Assembly: GCF_000425125.1 (NCBI RefSeq)
Contig: NZ_KE384309.1
Location: 229,655 to 293,654, forward strand
Source: Paenibacillus taiwanensis DSM 18679
GTDB taxonomy: Bacteria; Bacillota; Bacilli; Paenibacillales; Paenibacillaceae
DNA: 64,000 bases
Direction of reading: 5' to 3'
Shown: positions 55,115 to 63,558 of the stretch, piece by piece
Numbering within the stretch: position 1 is the first letter of the stretch
Layout: every line of letters starts with the position of its first letter
Made by a program: the position numbers and the translations under genes
The notes under the pieces: generated by a model
Seen by the model: only the letters and a program-made list of their open reading frames with translations
What the model was told of the DNA's origin: nothing
The model's database searches: none

Positions 55115-56866
55115 TCACTTCGGCTGCTCTGCTAATTCCACCTGAAAAACAGGAATCTTATACAACTCTTGATTAACGTTAAGCTCGGCATATTCATGAA
55201 ATGAACCTGTTACCGTGATCAGGCCTGTCTGAAAAGGATAATTTCCTGTTAACTTCACGTAGCCTGATCCTGTCTCGCCGTATACATCTCCACCTTCAAG
55301 GAGAACGATATTACAGGTGAACTGCACTTTCACATTGTAGTAGTTTAGCAAGTCCTGTGCCGCGATCATCGTATAATCGGATTGGAAGCTCATCAGTTGA
55401 TAACGGCTGCCGTGTCGTTCATAAATGGCATTGCGTCCTGCGGCATCTGCAACGTTCGGATTGGAGACCAAAAGTGAGCCATCAGCTGCTGTTTCATAGC
55501 CGTCCGCCTCAAATTGAAACAACGGAATTTGGGGATCTACACCTGCAAAGAAGGCCGTATACTTGGCTTTTCTAGTTTCAGATGCGGTTTCGAGCAGCAA
55601 CACAGGCTGACTCTTCGTACTTAGATGCTTCTCTATGCTTAAACGACGTATGGATGAAATATCCTCCGGCAAAACCATGTTCCACGACTGGATTTGATCG
55701 GCGTTATCCCACCTCGCATAAGTAAGACGGTTACTCGGGTCTACGGCAATTACGTACGTCTTGGCACCAAATTGATGCTGGCCGTTAATCACATGTGAAT
55801 AGCTTTGATTGCTGCCGAGAGCAGGAAGCAGACGTGCAGGCTCAGCAATAGCCCAAACAAGCTCCGCCGCTTTGATCTCCGCTTTCGTATCCTGGTACGC
55901 TGCTAGCATGTTGTAGAGATCAATGCCTTGCTGGTAGTTACCTTTATAGACGAGCTTTCCTGCCTTTCTCATCCACGCTCGGATTTGATTGCGTAAGTAC
56001 GTTTGCATACCCGAATCTTTATGGGTGGAGTCCATAAAAGATGTATAAGCTTTGGCATGAATGATGAAGGCGGACACCTGATCCTGCTCCACATCCTTCT
56101 CCATCATTGTTGCAGCAAGCTTCTCTGTCTTAGGGTAAACCCAGCTACTTGTAAAATTAAGCTCTGCATAGACATTTATTAGACGAACCGCCTCAGACAG
56201 CATACCTTGAAAATTGCCTCCACTCGCCAGATGCGCAAGCTTAGCTTCATCATATAGTTTAAACTTTGTACGAAGCTGTTGTTCTTTCTTCGCACTACTG
56301 CCGTATATAAAGGCCGGAATATGCAGCAGGTTGGCTCGGAACGTTTCCTCCTCAAAGAGCCTCTTCTTTATGTTGTCCGTCATTTGCTCATCAAAGCTCC
56401 GCTTGAACTGCTGCAAATGTTCAATGATGCGTTCGGACAGCTGCATCGTCCCTGAGATTTGTCGGTAGTAGCTCGCATATTGACTTTTCGGCACCATATA
56501 GGTTCCACGAATCTGCTGGAGCTTGTCATATACTTGCATCAAGACGGCAAAATCCCGTGCCTGCCAGGCATCGTCTGCTTCCTCAGCAATAACGGTCAAA
56601 GATTGCTTAATCGCGGTAATGGGCGCCAGCATCTGCAAACGTGCAGCAAGCTCCAACTCCTTATATTGAATGGAATGATTCCCGCGTGCTTTCTGATACC
56701 ATTCTTCCGCTGCAACAAGGTCCTTACTCGCATATAAACGTTCTGCCTCATTAAAGGCCATAATTTTCTGAGTAATCCACACCCCTTTTAATCCAATCAT
56801 TACCACTGCGATTGCACACAGAAATATCATCAAATTTCGAGGGTTTACGATTCGCAGCCACGTCAT
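55115..56866 (-). CDS. Large single-pass membrane protein of the tubulin-like locus
   Basis: A 583-residue protein of unknown function. One membrane helix near the N-terminus (LMIFLCAIAVVMIGLKGVWIT, about 12-32, split here for length) is followed by a long region on the far side: helical, TPR-like repeats in the first 300 residues (AERLYASKDLVAAEEWYQKA; KLVYKGNYQQGIDLYNMLAA) then a beta-rich part with propeller-like segments from about 350. The start overlaps the stop of the zinc-ribbon gene by 4 bases, so the two are co-translated. It is the last gene of the leftward operon. I do not recognise a named family. Confidence 0.75.
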   Translation of the reverse strand: MTWLRIVNPRNLMIFLCAIAVVMIGLKGVWITQKIMAFNEAERLYASKDLVAAEEWYQKARGNHSIQYKELELAARLQMLAPITAIKQSLTVIAEEADDAWQARDFAVLMQVYDKLQQIRGTYMVPKSQYASYYRQISGTMQLSERIIEHLQQFKRSFDEQMTDNIKKRLFEEETFRANLLHIPAFIYGSSAKKEQQLRTKFKLYDEAKLAHLASGGNFQGMLSEAVRLINVYAELNFTSSWVYPKTEKLAATMMEKDVEQDQVSAFIIHAKAYTSFMDSTHKDSGMQTYLRNQIRAWMRKAGKLVYKGNYQQGIDLYNMLAAYQDTKAEIKAAELVWAIAEPARLLPALGSNQSYSHVINGQHQFGAKTYVIAVDPSNRLTYARWDNADQIQSWNMVLPEDISSIRRLSIEKHLSTKSQPVLLLETASETRKAKYTAFFAGVDPQIPLFQFEADGYETAADGSLLVSNPNVADAAGRNAIYERHGSRYQLMSFQSDYTMIAAQDLLNYYNVKVQFTCNIVLLEGGDVYGETGSGYVKLTGNYPFQTGLITVTGSFHEYAELNVNQELYKIPVFQVELAEQPK

Positions 56867-57813
56867 ATGAGTGAACCTCTAGTGGACGGCTCCTGAAAGT
56901 CAGGGTCCCATTGGTACTTTTCTTGATAAATGCGGTGGACTTCGCTCGTTAGCCTTTCCCCCATTTCATGGGGATTTTGTTGAACGATCCGATACAAACG
57001 CAAAAATCTGTCCTTTGGCAGCTTATGAGCATAACGGCGCACTAGACCGGAGTAAGACAGCACATATCGTTTCATACGAACAGCAGCACCTGCGACACCT
57101 GCGAGAATGTCTTGGCCGTTCTCTAGTCCAAGAATTTCAAGTTCGTAATTTAACACATATTGAAACGTACTGTCTTTGATCAAATCACGTTTAATCTTGG
57201 TCAACTCACCGATATAGTCAGCGAGCAAAGGATCATAGTTGGTGATGAGCAGTGGCTCAAGCACCAAGTCCATATCTTTGCGAAGCACGAAATAATGTAG
57301 CAGCGCTACCTGCTGTAGACGAATCGTATCGTTGCGAAGCAGTGCACTCAACTCGCGCAGCAGCTCATAAGTTAGCTGCTTGTCGCTGTCCCAATTGGAA
57401 AAGGCGGTTTCCCAGTCGCGGTACATATCTTGTCCGAGACGCTCCTGATCCTGTTGGAGGAGAGCAAGCAAGGCACGGTTCGTTTCCTGTGCCATAACTT
57501 GGCGCTGCACGAACCAGAGCAGCGTGACGAGCGACAGGCCTGCTGCTCCACAGAGCACCATTTGCAGCAGCGTATGGCTAAGAAATATGGCAACTAAGCC
57601 GATAAAGACCGCAATTAGCAGGGACGTATGCATGGAACGCTTCGCTGTTGACGCAGCATGCTGTTCCACGGGAACAAGAGATGATTTGCCGCAGGCAGGG
57701 CACTGCTGATTCCCTAAAGCTGTGAATGTTTGGCATGACTTGCAAATGGTCAACTTTTGATAACTGTATTTCACAGGTTGATGTGGCCGAAAATGTACAG
57801 GTATTTTTTTCAT
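56863..57813 (-). CDS. Zinc-ribbon protein with two membrane helices
   Basis: A 316-residue protein. An N-terminal zinc ribbon (ICKSCQTF and QCPACG; Cys24, Cys27, Cys38, Cys41) is followed by two membrane helices (about 64-80 and 84-103) and a 200-residue helical cytosolic domain (LLRELSALLRNDTIRLQQVA, ERLTSEVHRIYQEKYQW). Function unknown. The frame extends to 57948, but ATG 57813 is chosen: GGGGAAAG precedes it by about 12 bases, the Zn ribbon then starts at residue 24, and the stop of a small upstream gene is 2 bases before it, which suggests coupling. Confidence 0.75.
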   Translation of the reverse strand: MKKIPVHFRPHQPVKYSYQKLTICKSCQTFTALGNQQCPACGKSSLVPVEQHAASTAKRSMHTSLLIAVFIGLVAIFLSHTLLQMVLCGAAGLSLVTLLWFVQRQVMAQETNRALLALLQQDQERLGQDMYRDWETAFSNWDSDKQLTYELLRELSALLRNDTIRLQQVALLHYFVLRKDMDLVLEPLLITNYDPLLADYIGELTKIKRDLIKDSTFQYVLNYELEILGLENGQDILAGVAGAAVRMKRYVLSYSGLVRRYAHKLPKDRFLRLYRIVQQNPHEMGERLTSEVHRIYQEKYQWDPDFQEPSTRGSLI

Positions 57814-57815
57814 AG

Positions 57816-57962
57816 TTATCGTTCGCTTTCCCCATTTAAAATAGTTAATAGACTGTTGTCTATGTCTTGCTGTGTGGGAGCCGAGTTGCGGCGGAACCAG
57901 TAGAAGCCGGCCCGTACTGCTGCATATAGAAACAAAATGCCTAAACAACCGTATGCTAACAT
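57816..57962 (-). CDS. 48-residue membrane peptide at head of leftward operon
   Basis: MLAYGCLGILFLYAAVRAG is one membrane helix, followed by FYWFRRNSAPTQQDIDNSLL and a polar end. AAAAGGA lies 11 bases before the ATG. The TAA stop is two bases upstream of the zinc-ribbon ATG, a strong sign of translational coupling. It is too short for most gene callers. No family recognised. Confidence 0.65.
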   Translation of the reverse strand: MLAYGCLGILFLYAAVRAGFYWFRRNSAPTQQDIDNSLLTILNGESER

Positions 57963-58383
57963 ATAGCTATCATTCCTTTTAGATTAAATAAAGAGCTCAG
58001 CGATACAAGATGCAGCGCAGCGGCAAATAGCGATCAGATGCCACCACTAGTATACAAATGAGAGAATGGTTGAACTTTATAGTCCCTGATTATATCATAA
58101 TGTATGATACGTGGTAGAATTAGTAAATAAATTGTCATATCCTACAGGATTGAGACGATTGGCAACTTTTTTTCAGACAATTTTCATATAATCTTAATCA
58201 TTAAGAGGTAACGTTATAGAGTCATATCCTTTTTGTGACTTTATGCCTATGCGTCGAATGACAATTGACTTGTTAAGAGACTATAGATTGCCAACAACGA
58301 TAGTACACAGTCGCTAAAATGTCCATCAGCAAACGTATGCATGCTACTATTAAACTAACATTTCAACCTAAAGGAGTACAACT
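57963..58383. other. Divergent promoter region of the tubulin-like locus
   Basis: A 421-base AT-rich gap between the leftward membrane-protein operon and the rightward VWA/tubulin operon. It contains the extended -10 and inverted repeat at 58089-58109. For the rightward operon I could not fix a promoter; TTGACT near 58267 has no -10 at proper spacing. No further open frame is supported. Confidence 0.5.
58089..58109 (-). promoter_or_regulatory. Extended -10 promoter overlapped by a perfect inverted repeat
   Basis: On the minus strand TGATATAAT is an exact extended -10 (TGnTATAAT; TATAAT at 58089-58094), about 125 bases before the 48-residue peptide; the -35 is poor, as often with extended -10 promoters. 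TATCATA-ATG-TATGATA (58093-58109) is a perfect 7-3-7 inverted repeat overlapping it, a plausible repressor operator. Confidence 0.5.
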
Positions 58384-60156
58384 ATGCTTCGTAGAAACGT
58401 TCGGAATTATACAATCTGGCTCATGATAGTTTTACTGCTGCTGACCTTTTCAGCCCATCTGCCTGTGGCAAATGCTGCCCAGCAATCCTCAAAGCTTGAC
58501 GCTGTTTTGGTTGTGGACGTAAGTAATTCGATGAGTACAAGCGATACAAATAAAGTGGGCAATGAGGCGATGAAGCTATTTATTGATATGTTGTCTACTG
58601 CGGGAGATAAAGTCGGTATCATCGCCTATACCGATAAGATTGAGCGTGAGAAGGCGCTGCTTGAAATCCAGTCCGATGCGGATAAACAAGATTTGAAGCA
58701 ATTTATCGATCAGTTAAATAGAGGTGCCTACACGGATATTGCCGTGGGTGTTAAAGAAGCGGTAAAAGTGTTGCAGCATGGTGCGGACCCTGGGCATGAG
58801 CCGATGATTGTCTTGCTGGCTGATGGCAACAATTATTTAAATGCAAAAGGAAGTCGTACGCAGGCTCAGTCCGACAAGGAGTTGAGTGAAGCCGTCGCGG
58901 AAGCAACAAAGAAAGGGATTCCCATATATACGATCGGCTTAAATGCAGACGGCAAGTTGAACAAGGAAGCGCTCGCCGATTTGTCCAAGCAGACGGGAGG
59001 CAAGTCATTTGTCACATCAACAGCAGATGATCTGCCCCAAATATTAAGTGAAATCTTTGCTAGCCACCTGAAGCTGAAAATTGTGCCGATTCAGTCCATT
59101 ACCGCGAATGGGAGTTATCAAGATGTAACCGTGAATGTGCCCAATGCCAACGTCATGGAGGCAAACATCTCCATCATGTCAGCCAAGCCGGTTGATGTGA
59201 AGCTGATCGATCCATCTGGCAACCAAGTAGCGATTCCATCTGGTGATGTCCAACTATCCCGATCAAAGAGTTATTCGTTAATGAAGCTGCTTCAACCAGC
59301 CGAAGGTGATTGGAAACTACAGGTTAAGGGAGTCGCCAAAGATAAGATCGATATTAATTTAGTTTTTAACTATGACTTGGAGCTTGCACTGGATCCTATC
59401 GCATCAAAAAAGTACGAAAAGGGTGACACCGTAGATATTAATGCTTATCTGGTCAGCAACGGCCAGAAGCTGCAAAATAACGCCTTATACAAAAATATGA
59501 AAGCCGTGCTTTCCATCGCCGATCAGGATACAGGGAATGTGAAAGAAATCCCGCTGTTGAATAAGGGGGACCGATTTGAAGGCAGTTACAAGATAGAGGA
59601 CAAGCATATTTATGAACTGAAGGTCAAAGCAGAGGAGAAAAGCTTCTTCCGTGAGACTAAGCCTGTTACCGTTGATGCGAAATCAAACGGTTTGTCGGGA
59701 AACAAACCGGACGCGGATGAAAAGAAGCCTATGTCCATTTGGTGGATTGTTCTTGGCGTTGCTGCCTTGCTTGGAGCAGCGGCTGGCGCTTATTTTGTGG
59801 TGGCAGCGGTGAAAAAGGCTAACAAGGGGTTCGTTGGGCAGTTGGTCATCGAAATTCGCGACGACAATACAGGCGAGAAGTCCTATCCGCAATACAAGAA
59901 GCTTGCTGCTTTTAAAGGCAAGTTCACGCTGCACCAAGTGCTTCAATTGGCGCCTGAGCTGAAGGAGACAGAAAAGCTTGTATTTGTGCCAGCACGTAAC
60001 GACCGTATTTTAGTTAAAAATGGATCTGATGGCACAATTGAGAAATCCGGCCGCGCAGTGAATGCTAGCGGCGGAATAGAGTTAAAGAACGGTGATCGTA
60101 TTACGGTGCCGCTGCAAAGTGTAGATAAGACGATTTTGATTGAATATCTCGTATAG
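58384..60156 (+). CDS. VWA-domain membrane protein of the tubulin-like locus
   Basis: A 590-residue protein. Signal peptide 1-31 (cleavage near ANA), then an extracellular von Willebrand factor A domain with a complete MIDAS: DVSNS (45-49), the Thr of GAYTDIAVG, and the Asp of LLADGNN. A beta-rich domain follows (about 230-440), then one membrane helix (about 452-476: WWIVLGVAALLGAAAGAYFV) and a cytosolic tail of about 110 residues whose end (GGIELKNGDRITVPL) is FHA-like or ubiquitin-like in strand pattern. AAAGGAG is 7 bases before the ATG. The tubulin-like gene follows 11 bases later. Confidence 0.87.
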   Translation: MLRRNVRNYTIWLMIVLLLLTFSAHLPVANAAQQSSKLDAVLVVDVSNSMSTSDTNKVGNEAMKLFIDMLSTAGDKVGIIAYTDKIEREKALLEIQSDADKQDLKQFIDQLNRGAYTDIAVGVKEAVKVLQHGADPGHEPMIVLLADGNNYLNAKGSRTQAQSDKELSEAVAEATKKGIPIYTIGLNADGKLNKEALADLSKQTGGKSFVTSTADDLPQILSEIFASHLKLKIVPIQSITANGSYQDVTVNVPNANVMEANISIMSAKPVDVKLIDPSGNQVAIPSGDVQLSRSKSYSLMKLLQPAEGDWKLQVKGVAKDKIDINLVFNYDLELALDPIASKKYEKGDTVDINAYLVSNGQKLQNNALYKNMKAVLSIADQDTGNVKEIPLLNKGDRFEGSYKIEDKHIYELKVKAEEKSFFRETKPVTVDAKSNGLSGNKPDADEKKPMSIWWIVLGVAALLGAAAGAYFVVAAVKKANKGFVGQLVIEIRDDNTGEKSYPQYKKLAAFKGKFTLHQVLQLAPELKETEKLVFVPARNDRILVKNGSDGTIEKSGRAVNASGGIELKNGDRITVPLQSVDKTILIEYLV

Positions 60157-60167
60157 GGGGCAATTAC

Positions 60168-63100
60168 ATGAAACCGGTAGTTAGAGAACATATTCAGCAG
60201 CTTGATGTATCACTTGGCGGGGGAATCGTCAGTGATAAGATTCGAGTCGAAACGATAGATAATCCGATTCTGATTATTGGACTAGGCGGTACGGGCATTG
60301 ATGCGCTGCTTCGTTTGAAATATCAAATTAACCGCAGATTTAAGCTGCCGGAAGATCCGTTGTCCAAGAAGAAACGCGAAAAGCCGGACAACGTTGAATT
60401 TCTCGCGTTTGAGACAAATGAACAGGACCGCAGTAAAAAGTATAAAGGGATCGGTTTAGACCCGTTAAATGAATTTGTGCTGCTGTCCAATGCCGAGATT
60501 GGGGGCTTGCTGCAAAATCGAAGCATTTTGGAGCCGTACATTACGGAATGGCTGTCACCAGAGCTTAGCATTACGGACGGAATGAACGGCGCGGCAGGGG
60601 TGCGTCAGGCAGGTCGTCTGCTGCTGTTCACGAAAATTAATCAGGTGGTGCAGGCAATTGACAAGAAGATTAAAACATTGTCTGTCGGTACCAACAAAAA
60701 GCTGATGGTGTTTCTGCTGTCAGGTTTGTCTGGCGGTACGGGAAGCGGCTGCTTCTTGGACATTTCCTACATTGTTCGCGGTATTATCGAACGTGATCAT
60801 GGTTCTGCGGGCATTGACCGCGTCAATACGCTTGGTTATTTGTTTACGCCTGACGTAAACCTGTCCAACAAAAGCTTGAGCGAGCATACAAGAGAATATA
60901 TTAAGAAAAACGGATACGCAGCACTAAAAGAGTTGGATTACTGGATGAACGTGGACAGTCGTGGGGAAAGATTCCAGCAAAAATACGGCAACATTTTGAC
61001 GGTGAATTCACCGCTGCCGCCATTTAACCTGTGCCATCTCATCTCCGCGACCAACACGGAAGGCAAGCTGTTGGAAAGTGCATACGATTATACGATGAAC
61101 GTCACGGCGGAGAACATTACGAACTTTATGGCAAGTGAGGAGAAGCAATCTGGCGAGGAATTCGCCATTCATGATTATATTAGCAACATTCGTACAAACA
61201 TCGCACAGATGAACAAGGCGTATCCGGCTAATTATGAATATAACATTATCGGAGCTTCTTCTGCCGTATTGCCGATCGAAGAGATGACCACTTATCTCGG
61301 TTATCGTTTATTTAACAAAATGGAGAAAATGTTCGAAAAAGCACCAAGCCAAGAGGAAGTAGAGAAGTTTGCCCGCAAGCTTGGAGTGGATCTCGACTCG
61401 ATGGTAAAGACTTTTGAATCCCGTGTTCCAGAACCACTTCCAGGGTATGAAAATAGTGAGCGTCTCAGTTATAACAATGTCGTTAAAATGCAGGTCGTCA
61501 ATCTGGATACAGAGCTGGAGCAAAGCTTCTTAGCCAGAGCACGCGAAGAATACATTAAAGCAAAGAAGCAGCTGCCTGGGGAGATTGTCGGCCAATTCAC
61601 TGATCAATTGCGCAGAATGTTTCTGCATCCGGAGCAAGGGCCATTTTATGTGTCACGTCTTATTTATACGGAGAAGGGTTTCTGTTTGCTCAAAATGTTG
61701 TTGTCTTACATTGAAACCTTACGTGAGAATTTGCATCGAATTCCGCGTGAAATTGAAGCGGCGCAGGATCAGGCAAATGAACGGTTGGGTGACGCTAAAA
61801 GTGCGTTTATTTCGAAGGACAAAAAGAAAAACATGTATGTTGAAGCCAAGATCAACGAGTATTGGCTGCATGCCGATATTGAACGCACAGAGCAAATGAT
61901 CGAGTTCTATGAAGATTTGTATGAGCTGTTGAACGGTGAAAACAACCGCATATATAACGTATTTACAGAAATTTTGAATGCGCTGAACGGCATTTTTGAG
62001 AAAAATGGCGACATTTTAATTAACGGTGACGAGCAGACCGACCACAAGGGAAATCATACCTATTATTGGAATTTAGTTAGTGTGCCTGACATTTCCAAAG
62101 TGATTAGCAGCATTATGGAGCAAAAGGAAGTGGATGACTTGATCCGCGACTTTTCTTTGGAGCTGTTGAACCATTCCAACCAGTGGATCAAGGAGCAGGA
62201 GCTGGATATCGTGAGCTCCATCTCGGACTTTTTGTCAGAGAAGTTTGGTGATTTGATCACACAATCAATGGAAGAATTTCTAATTATGAAGTTTGGCCAT
62301 GAAGAATCGATCGACAAGTTTGTGGAACGAAACATCGCAAGCAAGTTAGATGAGGAAGCTGTGCCTGTGTTCCATTTGAGCAACAGTTCGGGTAATCTGT
62401 ACTTTCCGTCCTGGGGATTTGTTTCGGTGCCTGTGAAGGCGCCAAGCATTTTGAAAGGGATTCGTAATTATCAGAACAATGCAGTTGGCAAGTCTCACTT
62501 TACCGTCAAAGAGAGCGAAGTGAAAAACCGCATCTTCTGGCTAAACACAAGAAACGGTGTTCCACTCTTTGTATATACGCCGTTGAAGGTATATGAGGAG
62601 AGCTATGAACGTACGATTCTCGACAAGGAAGGTATTGGCCGCCATTTGGTGCAAACCGATAAGATGAACTGGACTTACCTGCCGTCGCCGATTCCGGAGC
62701 AATCTTGGGGAGACACGTATATGAACTCACGAGTGCAGAAGTACAATGCACGAGTTCGGAATGAATTTGATCAAGCTAAGACTCACAAGGTTATCGTGGA
62801 GAAGGGGATCGATCAAAATACGAGCAATCGTTATGCAGTCATTTTTACGAAGCCGTTTGACTTGACGCAAATGCTGCAAGGATATGACCTTCAGCTAACT
62901 GCGGCCAAGCCTAATTTGGGTGAAGTGAAACGTGCCTATGTGGAATTAAAGCGTTTGTTGACCGAAGGTCTGGAGCAAGAAGCAGCCAAAGACATTTTCG
63001 GAAGCATTAATGAAGAACTAGCAAAGGAGAATCTCATCCGTTCGCCGGAACTAATTAAGCGGATGCGGGAGGAACTGGCCAAATACGCGACAATTGCCGC

Positions 63101-63557
63101 TAAAGTGGCGGAACTTGAGCAGCTGCTAGATCAATATCAGGATGAAGAGAAGTGGCAGGATCATTTCATTGAAGCGTTGTATACGGGAACTATCGTGAAG
63201 AAAGGCGCCCTGTTTGTTTATGATCGTGATGAAGAGGAAGAGGCATGGGAGCCGTTAGCGAACTTGATGCGTATTCGCGATTATGCGGAGTTTGAAGTAT
63301 ATAGTCAGTTCCGCAAGCTTGACGACAAGAGTCGGGGCACCTTGCTGCGCAAGGCATCACGTCGTGACGCAGAGCTAACCTCTTCTGAGGATGTGTCTCC
63401 GCTGCTCAGCAAGCTAGAAGAGATGTATGATACATTCAAGGATGCGCGTGATCGTCTGGAGCATGAGAAGATCGAATTGGCTAACGGGGAAGAAGCTTAT
63501 CAGTTCTACAAGCAGTTAACTACGAAACTACATGCCATGATTAGAAAGTTGAAATAA
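60168..63557 (+). CDS. Large tubulin/FtsZ-like GTPase
   Basis: An 1129-residue protein of the bacterial tubulin-like (Tubulin_2-type) family. The N-terminal GTPase shows ILIIGLGGTGIDALLRLK (residues 34-51, phosphate loop) and the tubulin signature SGLSGGTGSGCFLDISYIVR (GGTGSG at 189-194), then YLFTPD. The C-terminal 700 residues are mostly helical with coiled-coil-prone parts (about 590-620 and 930-1010), far longer than FtsZ. GGGGG lies 7 bases before the ATG. Similar large tubulin-like proteins occur in scattered bacteria, sometimes beside VWA proteins, and are proposed to remodel membranes. Polymerisation is inferred, not shown. Confidence 0.85.
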   Translation: MKPVVREHIQQLDVSLGGGIVSDKIRVETIDNPILIIGLGGTGIDALLRLKYQINRRFKLPEDPLSKKKREKPDNVEFLAFETNEQDRSKKYKGIGLDPLNEFVLLSNAEIGGLLQNRSILEPYITEWLSPELSITDGMNGAAGVRQAGRLLLFTKINQVVQAIDKKIKTLSVGTNKKLMVFLLSGLSGGTGSGCFLDISYIVRGIIERDHGSAGIDRVNTLGYLFTPDVNLSNKSLSEHTREYIKKNGYAALKELDYWMNVDSRGERFQQKYGNILTVNSPLPPFNLCHLISATNTEGKLLESAYDYTMNVTAENITNFMASEEKQSGEEFAIHDYISNIRTNIAQMNKAYPANYEYNIIGASSAVLPIEEMTTYLGYRLFNKMEKMFEKAPSQEEVEKFARKLGVDLDSMVKTFESRVPEPLPGYENSERLSYNNVVKMQVVNLDTELEQSFLARAREEYIKAKKQLPGEIVGQFTDQLRRMFLHPEQGPFYVSRLIYTEKGFCLLKMLLSYIETLRENLHRIPREIEAAQDQANERLGDAKSAFISKDKKKNMYVEAKINEYWLHADIERTEQMIEFYEDLYELLNGENNRIYNVFTEILNALNGIFEKNGDILINGDEQTDHKGNHTYYWNLVSVPDISKVISSIMEQKEVDDLIRDFSLELLNHSNQWIKEQELDIVSSISDFLSEKFGDLITQSMEEFLIMKFGHEESIDKFVERNIASKLDEEAVPVFHLSNSSGNLYFPSWGFVSVPVKAPSILKGIRNYQNNAVGKSHFTVKESEVKNRIFWLNTRNGVPLFVYTPLKVYEESYERTILDKEGIGRHLVQTDKMNWTYLPSPIPEQSWGDTYMNSRVQKYNARVRNEFDQAKTHKVIVEKGIDQNTSNRYAVIFTKPFDLTQMLQGYDLQLTAAKPNLGEVKRAYVELKRLLTEGLEQEAAKDIFGSINEELAKENLIRSPELIKRMREELAKYATIAAKVAELEQLLDQYQDEEKWQDHFIEALYTGTIVKKGALFVYDRDEEEEAWEPLANLMRIRDYAEFEVYSQFRKLDDKSRGTLLRKASRRDAELTSSEDVSPLLSKLEEMYDTFKDARDRLEHEKIELANGEEAYQFYKQLTTKLHAMIRKLK

Positions 63558-63558
63558 G

